Shown here: positions 16,216 through 25,392 of the stretch, one piece after another
Numbering within the stretch: the stretch's first letter is position 1
How the letters are laid out: each line of letters starts with the position of its first letter
Position numbers and translations under genes: made by a program
Notes under the pieces: model-generated
The model's input: the letters and a program-made list of their open reading frames with translations, nothing else
What the model was told of the DNA's origin: nothing
The model's database searches: none
NCBI GenBank assembly: GCA_016793095.1
Contig: JAEUJQ010000078.1
Location: 62,001-126,000 of the forward strand
Direction of reading: 5' to 3'
DNA: 64,000 bases
Source of the DNA: Myxococcaceae bacterium
GTDB taxonomy: Bacteria; Myxococcota; Myxococcia; Myxococcales; Myxococcaceae

Positions 16216-16779
16216 TCAGCGCTCGAGCGTCACGCCTGCGTAGACCTCGTCCACCGCGAACGAGAGCACCGGCGGCTGGAGCACGACGCGCTCCCCCGCG
16301 CGGAACTCGAGTTCGTCCCAGCCTGTCGCGCCGCGTCGAACGACCGTGATTCGTTGGGTGCGGTGCGAGACGAAGAGGACCGCTGCGAGTGACGGCAGCT
16401 GCTTGTAGTGACTGAGCTTCTCACCACGGTCGTAGTCCTCGGTCGATGGGCTCGTGACCTCGACGAGGAGAATGGGATTGGTCAACGCATTCCGGTCGAT
16501 GGCGGACGACTCGCGTTCCCCGCAGACCACGGAGACGTCGGGGAAGGCGGAGAGGTCTGTGCGCTCGACGCGGACCTTCAGATCAGAGGAGAAGACGGAG
16601 CACCCGATGAGCTCCCGCTTCAGAATCGCGGCCGCGTTGACGGAGAGTTCGGCGTGCGTAGGCGTTCCGCCGGCCATCGCATAGATGACGCCTTCGCAGT
16701 ACTCGAGCTTGAGTTCCGAGCACTCGAGCGCCGAGAGGTAGTCCTGGTACGAGAAGTGGAGTCGTCGCGCCGTGCTCAT
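16216..16779 (-). CDS. Uma2-family (DUF820) putative restriction-fold protein
   Basis: 187 residues from ATG at 16779. The fold markers of the PD-(D/E)XK-like Uma2 family are present: EYCEGVIYAMAGGTPTH near residue 30, FPDVSVVCGE, then ILLVEVTSPSTEDYDRGEKL followed by YKQLPSLAAVLFVS. These supply the Asp, Glu and Lys of the putative nuclease site. Members are plentiful in cyanobacteria and myxobacteria, often as orphan genes; nuclease activity is predicted from the fold and mostly unproven. No partner gene is adjacent. The 150-bp gap upstream separates it from a divergent lipoprotein. Confidence 0.85.
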   Translation of the reverse strand: MSTARRLHFSYQDYLSALECSELKLEYCEGVIYAMAGGTPTHAELSVNAAAILKRELIGCSVFSSDLKVRVERTDLSAFPDVSVVCGERESSAIDRNALTNPILLVEVTSPSTEDYDRGEKLSHYKQLPSLAAVLFVSHRTQRITVVRRGATGWDELEFRAGERVVLQPPVLSFAVDEVYAGVTLER

Positions 16780-16929
16780 CACGGGTGAGCGTAGCACTCG
16801 CGCTGCTCGAGCGGCGCCAGGCGCGCGCAAGGTTGGCAGGCTGCTCTGCGCTTCTTGCACCGTCTGGCGACCCGGCAGGCGGACTCTCGCGGGCGTGCGG
16901 GTGGCGTGTGGAATGCATCGCTGTCGGGT

Positions 16930-17943
16930 ATGGCTCGGGATCTCATCGTCACGGCGCTCGTGACCGGCCTCATGGCGTGCGGCCCTCCTGCAGACGTCGC
17001 CGGCGTGTGGCGGGGCGCGTGGGAGAGCCGAGATGCGGATCAGCGCGGTGAGCTGACGCTGGTCTTGAGGCCCACGGGCACGCAGCTCGAGGGAGACCTC
17101 GCGCTCTGGCAGAACCTGCCGTCCCTGCGAAACGACGGTGCCGCGGTGAGAGGGTCGGTGGGCGCGACCTCGGTCAGCTTCAAGTTCCAGTCGAGCGACA
17201 ACCCCCACGTCTTCAGCGGTGAGGTGTCGGGCGAGACGATGTCAGGCTCGGTCCTCTACTTCGGCCGCTCGGGCACCTGGCGGGCCTCGCGAATCACCAG
17301 CGCGCCAGTGTCGATGGGCCGCGAGGTCCCGCTGCCCTGCTGGGCACGCACCTTGAGCTTCGGCGCGGGCCGCCTCTGGAGCGTCTGTGAGGAGTTCATC
17401 GACGTGGACCCGGTGACGGGCGCCGTCCACCCCTGGCCGAAACCTGACCCTGCTGACGACCGCTTCCGCCTCTCGCGCTGTCAGGCCGGGGCGGCGTGGC
17501 ACGGTGGGAAGGTGTGGTGCGCCGAGGGCGGGCCGAGCCTCTTCGTCATCGACCCCGCCCGGGGCTTCGAGCGCGAGGTGGCGCTCGGCGCGGCAGAGCG
17601 GTGCCAACACCCGTACTTCGATGGTGAGCACCCGTGGTGCGTGCATCAGGTGACCGGCGAGGTGCGCCGCTTCGACTCGACGAGCGCGGCCTCGCTCGCG
17701 GTGAATGGTCCCTGGCGTTCGGCCCTCGCCGTCGTGCGGCGTGGCGACGAGCTGCTCATTCTCCTCCACCACCCGGACCTGCTGCTGCGCGTGGGCGTGG
17801 CGGACGGCGCGCTCCGCGGAGCGTACCGGCTCGACACGACGAGCGAGGCCTTCAACCAGGCGCTCGCGACCGACGGCACGACCGTCTGGCTCTTGAGCTC
17901 GGTGATCGGCGACACGCGCGCCATCGCGCTCGAGGGCCTCTGA
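16930..17943 (+). CDS. Lipoprotein, possibly beta-propeller-like
   Basis: 337 residues from ATG at 16930. The signal is short with lipobox GLMAC (Cys17). Residues about 22-115 (GVWRGAWES, ELTLVLRPTG, GRSGTWRASRI) look like a small beta domain found in lipoproteins; residues about 120-337 have repeated VWC/LWSVC and PVTGAVHPW segments that suggest a propeller, with eight cysteines likely to form disulfides. The function is not recognised. It is convergent with the cation exporter gene, with a 151-bp gap. Confidence 0.65.
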   Translation: MARDLIVTALVTGLMACGPPADVAGVWRGAWESRDADQRGELTLVLRPTGTQLEGDLALWQNLPSLRNDGAAVRGSVGATSVSFKFQSSDNPHVFSGEVSGETMSGSVLYFGRSGTWRASRITSAPVSMGREVPLPCWARTLSFGAGRLWSVCEEFIDVDPVTGAVHPWPKPDPADDRFRLSRCQAGAAWHGGKVWCAEGGPSLFVIDPARGFEREVALGAAERCQHPYFDGEHPWCVHQVTGEVRRFDSTSAASLAVNGPWRSALAVVRRGDELLILLHHPDLLLRVGVADGALRGAYRLDTTSEAFNQALATDGTTVWLLSSVIGDTRAIALEGL

Positions 17944-18060
17944 AGGTGAGGCTCGAGGCACCGGGCCCGTTCGAAGGAGACGCTGGGCCGACCTGCGACG
18001 CGACTTCGTCCGCCGCGACGCTTCCTCCGCGCCTTCGAGCACGAGCAGCGGAAGGAGAGC

Positions 18061-18075
18061 GGCGTGGCCCACGCC
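18061..18075. other. Short GC inverted repeat between convergent genes
   Basis: GGCGTGGCCCACGCC at 18061-18075 can form a stem of about 6 bp but has almost no loop and no T-tract. It lies in the 151-bp gap between convergent genes, so it is a weak candidate for a bidirectional terminator element. Confidence 0.2.
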
Positions 18076-18094
18076 GCGCGCGCCGTCCTCGCGC

Positions 18095-19045
18095 CTACTT
18101 CGTCCCCAGGGGCGCAGGCGGAGGCGTCGCGGCCGGACGGTCGAGCCCCTCGTCGAGCAGCGACACCGGGTCCTCGGCAGGCTCGAGGTGCGTGGTGACG
18201 TGACCGTTCGGCAGCATCGCGAGCAGCTCGTGCTCGAGGCGCTCACAGAGGTCGTGGCCCTGCTGCACCGTCCACCGGCCCGGCACCAGCACGTGCAGCG
18301 TGACGAAGGCGCGGCTCCCGGCCTGCCGACTTCGCAGCGCGTGGAAGCCGATGCCCTCGGCCTTGAAGCGGTCGAGCACGCCGTCGACGCGTCGCAGCGT
18401 CTCTGCGGGGAGGGCCGCGTCCATGAGGCCGTGCGTCGAGCGCCGCATCAACTGCCAGCCCGTCCAGAGGATGTTGGTCGCCACCACCAGCGCCACCACC
18501 GGGTCGAGCCATTGCCAGTCCGTCACCGCGACGAGGCCGACGGCGACGATGACGCCCGCCGAGGTGTAGACGTCGGTCATCAGGTGGTGCGCGTCAGCCT
18601 CGAGGATGACGGAGTGCCGCGCCTTCCCGACGCGCATCAGCACGCGCGCGACCACGAAGTTCACCACCGAGGCGACGCCCGACACGGTGAGGCCGATGCC
18701 CAACGCCTCGAGCGGGCGGGGGTGCAGCAGACGCTCGACAGCCGACACCCCGATGCTGACGGCGGCGATGAAGACGAGCAGCCCCTCGAACGCGCTCGAG
18801 AAGTACTCGGCCTTCCCGTGGCCCCACGCGTGGTCCTCATCGGCCGGCTGCTCGGCGAGCCACATCATCCACAACGCCATCAGGGCGCCGGCGAGGTTGA
18901 CGAGCGACTCCAGCGCGTCCGACAGCAGGCCCACCGAGCGCGTCAACCACCAGGCCACCGTCTTGAGCACGATGGTGGCCACGGCCGCGCCGATGGACAG
19001 CCAGACGTACCGCTTCAGCGATGGCGCCACCTGACCCGCCGACAT
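18095..19045 (-). CDS. Cation diffusion facilitator (CDF) metal exporter
   Basis: 316 residues from ATG at 19045. Six membrane helices occupy about 1-200, followed by a cytoplasmic dimerisation domain (about 205-300) ending in the His-rich GHVTTHLEP. The helix-5 site HHLMTD has the usual HxxxD. The helix-2 site, DxxxD or HxxxD in most CDFs, reads LSDALESLVNL, that is ExxxN, which marks a subgroup and may alter metal choice. HAWGHGKAEYFSSAFEG is the loop signature. It exports a divalent cation (Zn, Co, Fe or Mn) in exchange for protons; which one cannot be read here. Confidence 0.9.
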   Translation of the reverse strand: MSAGQVAPSLKRYVWLSIGAAVATIVLKTVAWWLTRSVGLLSDALESLVNLAGALMALWMMWLAEQPADEDHAWGHGKAEYFSSAFEGLLVFIAAVSIGVSAVERLLHPRPLEALGIGLTVSGVASVVNFVVARVLMRVGKARHSVILEADAHHLMTDVYTSAGVIVAVGLVAVTDWQWLDPVVALVVATNILWTGWQLMRRSTHGLMDAALPAETLRRVDGVLDRFKAEGIGFHALRSRQAGSRAFVTLHVLVPGRWTVQQGHDLCERLEHELLAMLPNGHVTTHLEPAEDPVSLLDEGLDRPAATPPPAPLGTK

Positions 19046-19139
19046 CGCGGCCACTGTGCAACAACCCACCTGCCCCGTCGAGCAGCGCACACGCCGACAC
19101 ACTTGATTCTCCACGCCGCGCGGCCAACAGTCCCCGGCG

Positions 19140-20375
19140 ATGCGCGCGAGGGTGAGCCGGGTGTGGGCGCGACTGCGCCGACTGATGCCGCTGCGCTTCG
19201 CGGGGCTCATCCTCGTCGCCGCCGCCGGCGCCGCGCTGCGCTTCAGCGAGGCCGAGGTGGACTACCTGCTGCGCCCGGTGGCCCTCGTCGCGCTCGCGCT
19301 GGTGGCGGTCTGCGTCGCGCTCGTGCTGGTGACGACGCTGGTGGTGCGGCGGGTGGTGAAGGGCCAGCCCGCCGGTGTGCCGCCCGAGCTCGAGTCGGGC
19401 GCCGAGCTGACGACGTCGTTCCGGGTGCCCAACGTGCGCGCGCTCGGTCTGCTCGACGTCTCGTTGGAGTGGGTGACGCCGCCCGGCTTCCGCGCGACGC
19501 TGGTGCGCGCCGAGGGACGCCTGGGCGAGCGGGTGAGCGCCCTCGAGCGGGGACGCCACGACACGCTGGTGCGCCGCCTGACGGTGGAGGACGTGTTCGG
19601 CCTCTCGGCCCTGTCCTTCGAGGTCTCGTGGCCCATCACCCTTCGGGTGACGCCGGTCGCCGCGCCGGTGAGCGCCACGCTGGCGGCCTCGCGCTCGAGC
19701 GGGGACGCCTGGTCGCACCCCTCGGGGCGCGCCGAGGGCGACCTGGTCGAGATGCGCTCGTACGCGCACGGGGACTCCATGCGGCACGTGCTGTGGCGCA
19801 CCTTCGCCCGCACCCGCCGCCTGCTCGTGCGCATGCCCGAGCGCGCCGTGGCGCCGCAGCCGCTCAACGTGGCGTTCCTCATCGCCGGCGCGCACGACGA
19901 GCCGACGGCCGGCGTCGCCCGCGTCTTCCTCGAGCAGGGCCTGCTCGGCCCCGACTTCGTCTTCGCCGCCGACGGCGCGCTCAAGCCCACCACGCGCGTC
20001 CCCGAGGCCATCGAGCAGATCATCGACTCGGTGCGGGTCCGCGGCGAGGGCGCGCGCGGCCTCGACGGGCTCGCGACGCAGGTCGAGCCGCATCGGCTGG
20101 GCGCTTGCGTCGTGTTCGCGCCGCCGGTGGACGGGGCGTGGCGCGAGAAGCTGGTGGCGATGAGCCGGCGGCTCTCGGTGCCGGCCACCGTCATCATCGG
20201 CGTGGACACGGCGGGTGACGAGGTCGCTGCGCCGCCGGCGCGGGTACCGAAGTGGATGCTGCGGGAAGACGCCGCGGTGACGCAGGCCACGCACCTCGTC
20301 GCGCTGCGCGAGAAGCTCGAGGCTGACGGGTTCCCGGTGCGGGTGGTGCACCGGCCCACGGGGAAGCTGGTGTGA
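19140..20375 (+). CDS. DUF58 membrane protein (MoxR-associated)
   Basis: 411 residues. Two membrane helices lie at about 17-32 and 44-64. The DUF58 core is around residue 205 (SYAHGDSMRHVLWRTFART), and the following part has a von Willebrand-A-like layout although the MIDAS motif is not clear. In the family, DUF58 proteins pair with MoxR ATPases and transglutaminase-domain proteins. It is the first gene of a five-gene run: its last codons overlap the GTG of the transglutaminase gene by 4 bp. It is divergent from the CDF gene with 94 bp between the start codons. Confidence 0.85.
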   Translation: MRARVSRVWARLRRLMPLRFAGLILVAAAGAALRFSEAEVDYLLRPVALVALALVAVCVALVLVTTLVVRRVVKGQPAGVPPELESGAELTTSFRVPNVRALGLLDVSLEWVTPPGFRATLVRAEGRLGERVSALERGRHDTLVRRLTVEDVFGLSALSFEVSWPITLRVTPVAAPVSATLAASRSSGDAWSHPSGRAEGDLVEMRSYAHGDSMRHVLWRTFARTRRLLVRMPERAVAPQPLNVAFLIAGAHDEPTAGVARVFLEQGLLGPDFVFAADGALKPTTRVPEAIEQIIDSVRVRGEGARGLDGLATQVEPHRLGACVVFAPPVDGAWREKLVAMSRRLSVPATVIIGVDTAGDEVAAPPARVPKWMLREDAAVTQATHLVALREKLEADGFPVRVVHRPTGKLV

Positions 20376-22447
20376 CGACGCCGCCCCGCCAGAGCCGCGC
20401 CCTCGCGACGCTGCAGACGCTCATCCTCCTCGCGGGCGCGAGCTTCTTCCTGGTGCCCATCGCCACCCCGCCCGGCCTCATCGCCGGCCTCACGGGCATC
20501 GCGGTCGCCTCGCTCCTCGCCTTTCGCCTCGGCGCCCACCTCGACGTCACGCGCGCCGTGCTGGCGGCCGCCGGCGCCATGCTGCTCGGGCTGGCGCTGC
20601 ACTGGCTGCTCCTCGCCGTCTCGCTCCCGCTGCCGCCCGGCGTGACCCTCACCCTCGCCGACGTCGTGTCCCTGAGCCTGGTGTGCCTGGGCGGCGCCTT
20701 CGCGGTGCGCCTGCTCTCGACCCGGCTGCAGGCCTTCTCGGTGGTGGAGTTCTCCCTGGTGGTGGTGGCCGTCGCGCACGCCTTCGCCTCGCACCGCCAC
20801 GAGCGCATTCACCAGCCGCGCGTGGTGAGCGACTTCGCGTGGATGAACGGGCTCGACCCCCAGTCGCTGCTCGCGCTGCTGGGCGTGCTGGTGGTGGTGT
20901 TCGCCGCGCTGCTGCTGCTCCGGGTACGGAAGGGCGAGCGCGCGGTGCTGGCGCTGGCGCTGTTGCTGCTCTTCGGCGTGCTGGCCCTGCAGCTCGCCCC
21001 CGAGCGCCCCGCGAAGAAGGTGGAGGACGACCTCGGCCTCACGAAGAACGAAGACGGGCAGGACGACGACGAGAGCTCGAGCGATGGCGGCGCAGGTGAC
21101 GGCAAGGGCGGCGGAGGCCAGAGCCAGAAGCCACCCGACCCGGTGGCCCTCGTGCTGCTCCAGGACGAGCTGCCCGACACGCCCGTGCTGTACTTCCGGC
21201 AGGCGGTGCGCTCGCGGCTGGTGGGCGACAAGCTCGAGGTGGACGAGTCGGGCCGCTTCGACGTGGACGTGCCGAACACCGTGCCCACCGGAGGGCCGCT
21301 CGCGCTGCCCTCACCGCAGGCCGCCGGCATGCACCAGACGTACGACACCCGCATGTTCCTGCTGGTGGACCACGCGCAGCTGCCAGGCCTCGGCCACCCG
21401 ACGCGGCTCGAGCTGCTCGAGAACCCAGACCCGCGCCGCTTCGTGTCCGTCTACGACGTGAAGTCCTCGCTCTTGACGCGCCCTCCGGAGCGCCTGCTGG
21501 GGCGCCAGGCCGCGCCCGAGGGGTGGAGCGCCGAGCAGCTCGCCCACTACACCGCCATGCCCGAGGACCCGCGCTACCGCGAGCTCTCCGACGCCATCGT
21601 GCGCGAGGTGGACCCCCGCTTCGTCGGCGACGACGTCATCAGGGCCTTCGCCATCAAGCAGTACCTGGAGAAGAAGGGGTTCTACAGCCTCAAGCAGCGA
21701 CAGCTCGTCGGCAACGCCCCTACCGCGCAGTTCCTCTTCGGCGAGATGAAGGGGTACTGCGTGCACTTCGCGCACGCGGCGACGTTCCTGTTGCGCAGCC
21801 AGGGCATTCCCGCGCGCGTGGCCATCGGCTACGGCGTGCAGACGAACCGCCGCGGCGCGGGGTCCGCGGTGCTCATCTTCGGCCAGGACGCGCACGCCTG
21901 GCCCGAGCTGTACCTCGACGGCGTCGGCTGGGTGACGTTCGACATCATCCCCGAGCAGTCCGATGAGCCGCCCCGCCCACCCATGGAGCAGGAGCTCGAG
22001 GTCGTCTTCGGCGAGCTCGCCCGCAAGGAGCCGGTGTCGAAGTCCGTCTCTGCCGCCTTCAACCTGCCGTGGGGCCGCCTGGGCCTCGGTGCGCTCCTGT
22101 GCGCCGTGCTGCTCGCCTACGCCGTGAAGGTGGCGCGCCGGCTCTCGGGCCGCTCGCACGTGACGGTGTACCGCGCGGTGCTCGACCGCCTCTCTGACAT
22201 GGGCGCCACCCGGCACTTCGGCGAGAGCCGCGAACGTCACGCCGAGCGCCTCGCCACGCGGGCGCCCTCGTTCATCACGTTGACGAGCGCCCACCTTCGC
22301 CTCGCCCTCGGCCGCGGCGACGCCCTGCCGATGACCGAGTTCACCGCGCTGGCCAGGAAGACGCACGCCGAGCTCTCTGCCAACACCCCGTGGACGCTGC
22401 GCGCCCGCGGCCTGCTCAACCCCATCGGCTGGTGGTTCACCCGCTGA
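20372..22447 (+). CDS. Membrane transglutaminase-like protein
   Basis: 691 residues from GTG, overlapping the DUF58 stop. About six membrane helices fill residues 10-210; an acidic low-complexity stretch (about 222-255) leads to an extracytoplasmic transglutaminase core. The triad is visible: Cys463 (KGYCVHFAHAATFLLRS), His508 (GQDAHAWPELY) and Asp524 (VTFDIIPE). One more helix lies at about 570-590, then a cytoplasmic DUF4129-like tail. These proteins act as proteases, cross-linkers or peptide cyclases on envelope targets; the actual reaction is unknown. It sits 15 bp upstream of moxR. Confidence 0.9.
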   Translation: MTTPPRQSRALATLQTLILLAGASFFLVPIATPPGLIAGLTGIAVASLLAFRLGAHLDVTRAVLAAAGAMLLGLALHWLLLAVSLPLPPGVTLTLADVVSLSLVCLGGAFAVRLLSTRLQAFSVVEFSLVVVAVAHAFASHRHERIHQPRVVSDFAWMNGLDPQSLLALLGVLVVVFAALLLLRVRKGERAVLALALLLLFGVLALQLAPERPAKKVEDDLGLTKNEDGQDDDESSSDGGAGDGKGGGGQSQKPPDPVALVLLQDELPDTPVLYFRQAVRSRLVGDKLEVDESGRFDVDVPNTVPTGGPLALPSPQAAGMHQTYDTRMFLLVDHAQLPGLGHPTRLELLENPDPRRFVSVYDVKSSLLTRPPERLLGRQAAPEGWSAEQLAHYTAMPEDPRYRELSDAIVREVDPRFVGDDVIRAFAIKQYLEKKGFYSLKQRQLVGNAPTAQFLFGEMKGYCVHFAHAATFLLRSQGIPARVAIGYGVQTNRRGAGSAVLIFGQDAHAWPELYLDGVGWVTFDIIPEQSDEPPRPPMEQELEVVFGELARKEPVSKSVSAAFNLPWGRLGLGALLCAVLLAYAVKVARRLSGRSHVTVYRAVLDRLSDMGATRHFGESRERHAERLATRAPSFITLTSAHLRLALGRGDALPMTEFTALARKTHAELSANTPWTLRARGLLNPIGWWFTR

Positions 22448-22462
22448 CGACGAAAGAGACCC

Positions 22463-23530
22463 ATGACGACCCCCACCGACCCGACGCCTCCCGCCGACGC
22501 CCCACCGCCACCGGCCCTCGTCTCTGCCGCCGGGCCCACCGCGCCGCGGCCCGTGTCCGGCCTCGACGACGTGCGCGAGGTCGCCGGCCGGCTGCGCGAC
22601 CGCATGCGCGACCAGGTGATGGGCCGCGACGACATCATCGAGCTGGTGCTGGTGGCCCTCTTCGCCGACGGCCACGTGCTGCTCGAGGACTACCCCGGCT
22701 CGGGCAAGACGACGCTGGCCAAGTCGCTCGGGCACTCCATCGTCGATGACCTGCACCACGACGACATCGCCGACTTCCGACGGGTGCAGTTCACCCCCGA
22801 CCTGCTGCCGAGCGACATCACCGGCGTGATGATCTTCGACACCGCCGCCAACACCTTCACCTTCCGGCGCGGGCCCCTGTTCGCGTACGTGCTGCTCGTC
22901 GATGAGATCAACCGCACCTCGCCGAAGGTGCAGTCGGCGCTGCTCGAGGCGATGGCCGAGAAGCAGGTGACGGTGGACAACACCACGCACAAGCTCGACG
23001 AGCTCTTCTTCGTCCTGGCGACGCAGAACCCGCTCGACGCGGTGGGCACCTACCCGCTGCCGATGGCGCAGCTCGACCGCTTCCTCTTCAAGCTGTCGAT
23101 GAAGCACATCGACCGCGCGTCCGAGCTCGAGGTGCTGCGCACGTGGGGCACGCCGCGACGGCCGCGCGACCTGCCGAGGGTGACGCGCGCTGACGTCGTC
23201 GCCTGCCGTCGCCTCGTCCGCGAGACGGTGGTGGTGGACAGCCGGGTGCAGGAGTGCCTCGTGGACGTGGCGCGGCTGCTGCGGGCCGACAAGCGCGTCC
23301 GGCAGGGCGTCTCCACCCGGTGCCTGGTGCAGGCCATCCCCGCGCTGCAGACGCTGGCCGTGCTGCGCGGCCGTGACTTCGTCTCGAGCGCCGACCTCGA
23401 GACGCTGGCGCCGGTGCTCTTCGCCCACCGCCTCGAGCTCGCCCCGGGCGTGGTGGCCCCGGCGCTCATCAGCGAGGTGATGAAGGACCCCGTCGAGCGC
23501 CTCTCCCGTCAGACCCTCGGCACGCCCTGA
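22463..23530 (+). CDS. MoxR-family AAA+ ATPase
   Basis: 355 residues. Walker A is PGSGKTTLAK (about 74-83), Walker B is LLVDEINRTSPKVQ, sensor 1 is VLATQNPLDAVGTYPLP, and the lid domain with sensor 2 fills the C-terminal third. The N-terminus has a 30-residue Pro/Ala-rich extension. MoxR ATPases are chaperone-like proteins that act on VWA/DUF58 partners, which here are encoded just upstream. In most operons moxR comes first; here the order is DUF58, transglutaminase, moxR. The stop overlaps the start of the next gene (TGATG). Confidence 0.92.
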   Translation: MTTPTDPTPPADAPPPPALVSAAGPTAPRPVSGLDDVREVAGRLRDRMRDQVMGRDDIIELVLVALFADGHVLLEDYPGSGKTTLAKSLGHSIVDDLHHDDIADFRRVQFTPDLLPSDITGVMIFDTAANTFTFRRGPLFAYVLLVDEINRTSPKVQSALLEAMAEKQVTVDNTTHKLDELFFVLATQNPLDAVGTYPLPMAQLDRFLFKLSMKHIDRASELEVLRTWGTPRRPRDLPRVTRADVVACRRLVRETVVVDSRVQECLVDVARLLRADKRVRQGVSTRCLVQAIPALQTLAVLRGRDFVSSADLETLAPVLFAHRLELAPGVVAPALISEVMKDPVERLSRQTLGTP

Positions 23531-25392
23531 TGCTGCGCCTCGCCGTCCTCACCGCCCTGCTGTCGGCGCCGGCGCTCGCCGACCTCTCCGACTCGTTCAC
23601 GGCCGAGGAGCGCGCGCTGTTGCAGCAGCTCGACTCGCACCAGCTCATCAAGGCGCGCCGCGCCGCCGAGGAGGTGCTGGCGAAGAACCCCGACTCCTTC
23701 GTGGCCACCTGGGCGATGGCGCGCGTGCACCACGACGAAGAGGGCAACCACGCGCGGGCGCTCTACTACTTGAAGCGCGCGCAGGAGCTGCTCGCCTGGC
23801 GGGACGACAGCTGGGGGCGCAACCTGCTCCTCGAGGAGTACGACGTCGTCTTCGAGATGGCCCGCAACCAGGAGTCCCTCGAGGTGCTCGACCGCTACGA
23901 GGACCGCTACGGGCCGCCCCCGCCGAACCTGCGCATCTGGCCCCTCTTCAAGCTGGGGAGGAGCGACGAGGCCACCGCCATCGCGACGCGTCTGTCGGCC
24001 TCGAAGGACCTCGCCGAGCGCATCTGGGGCTACAACGGGCTGCTCAGCATCGCGTTCGAGCTGCACGACCGCCAGGCCGCGCACAAGTGGGCGCTCGAGG
24101 GCGTGCGCGCCACCGATGACAAGAGCTGCACGATTCTGCTCAACGCCGGCGGCACCGCGTACACCAACTTCCAGCTGTTGCTCGCCGAGGAGCTGATGCT
24201 CAAGGCCGACAAGGCACGCGACTGCACCGCGACGCCGTTCGACCAGCTCGCCACCCTCGCGATGGTGCAGGGGCAGTTCCAGAAGGCGCTGTCGAACCTC
24301 AAGACCGCCGGCACGAAGCGCGTCGAGAAGCGCTACCGGCCGCAGTTCGCTCTCGTGCGGCGCGAGGTGCTGTGCGACCTGCTCGGCGTGCTCGGCAAGG
24401 AGGCCGACGCGGTGAAGCAGGCGGCCGAGCTCTTCAAGCAGCCCGCGCGCACCGGCATGACGAGCAGCCCCGTGAAGGTGGAGCGGCTTCGACGGGCGCT
24501 GCGTTACGCGTACGCGCTCGACGGCCAGGTGCGGCGGCTCGAAGAGAGGGCGTCGTACGGGCCGCGCGTGAAGGGCCTCGCGCAGGTGTCCCCCGAGCTG
24601 ACGACGGCGTTGGCGACGCGCTGGGAGGTGCGGCGCGCCCTCGTGCAGCTCCTCGCCGAAGACGACCGCCTGATGCTGGTGGTGCGGCCCAACCTGAGCG
24701 ACGTCGGCGACTGGTCTGCCTGGCGCACGCCCGACCTCGCGCAGGTGGTGGGCGCCGGCGTGCTGCGCTCGGGCATCGAGCAGGCGCGCGGGCTGGACGC
24801 CCCGACGCCCGAGGCGAGCGGCTACTTCGACGCCGTCGAGGCCGAGCTCGAGCTTCGCGCGGGTGACGAAGCCGCGGCCATCTCGCTCGCGACCGCGGCG
24901 CTTCGGAAGCTGCCCCGGGAAGAGGCGCTGGTGCGGTGGCGGACCCAGGCCGTGCGCGCCGAGGCGCTGCGCCGCGACGGAAGGACGGCGGACTCGAAGG
25001 CCGACTTCGACGTGGTGCTGCGGCAGTGGCCGACGCTCCTGCGCCTGCTCGACCTCACCCTCCCTGCCTCCCTCGCGCACGACGGCAGCGCGCTCGCCGA
25101 AGAGACCGCCGGCCGGCTGTCGCGCTCGCGTCGCTTCAGCCTCACCGACGACGCGCCGTGGCGGCTGCGGGTGGACGCGCAGGGCAAGGGCGTCGCCATC
25201 TGCCTCACCGACGCCTCGGGCTCGCGGCTCGCCTGCGGCACCGGAGACACCGCCGACGCGGCCCTCGACGCCTTCCACGGCGAGGCGTTCTCTCCGAAGG
25301 TGTCGCTCGCCGACGCCGACGTCCGCAGCCTCGATGGCTCGCCGGTGCGCGTGTCGGCCGATGACGCCCTCAAGAAGGTGCTCGAGCCATGA
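23530..25392 (+). CDS. Secreted TPR-like helical-repeat protein
   Basis: 620 residues. A signal peptide covers 1-17 (MLRLAVLTALLSAPALA). Residues about 25-500 are built of helix pairs resembling TPR/Sel1 repeats (for example ARALYYLKRAQELL); about 510-615 form a different, probably beta-rich, end domain. No catalytic motif is visible. Start and stop both overlap neighbouring genes (TGATG with moxR, ATGA with the MORN gene), so synthesis is coupled to the MoxR complex genes. A scaffold for envelope protein assembly is the most economical guess. Confidence 0.75.
   Translation: MLRLAVLTALLSAPALADLSDSFTAEERALLQQLDSHQLIKARRAAEEVLAKNPDSFVATWAMARVHHDEEGNHARALYYLKRAQELLAWRDDSWGRNLLLEEYDVVFEMARNQESLEVLDRYEDRYGPPPPNLRIWPLFKLGRSDEATAIATRLSASKDLAERIWGYNGLLSIAFELHDRQAAHKWALEGVRATDDKSCTILLNAGGTAYTNFQLLLAEELMLKADKARDCTATPFDQLATLAMVQGQFQKALSNLKTAGTKRVEKRYRPQFALVRREVLCDLLGVLGKEADAVKQAAELFKQPARTGMTSSPVKVERLRRALRYAYALDGQVRRLEERASYGPRVKGLAQVSPELTTALATRWEVRRALVQLLAEDDRLMLVVRPNLSDVGDWSAWRTPDLAQVVGAGVLRSGIEQARGLDAPTPEASGYFDAVEAELELRAGDEAAAISLATAALRKLPREEALVRWRTQAVRAEALRRDGRTADSKADFDVVLRQWPTLLRLLDLTLPASLAHDGSALAEETAGRLSRSRRFSLTDDAPWRLRVDAQGKGVAICLTDASGSRLACGTGDTADAALDAFHGEAFSPKVSLADADVRSLDGSPVRVSADDALKKVLEP

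Noticed and set aside
21311-23428. 705-residue open frame on the minus strand
   Set aside because: Shadow of the transglutaminase and MoxR genes; rich in His and Arg as expected from antisense GC-rich codons.
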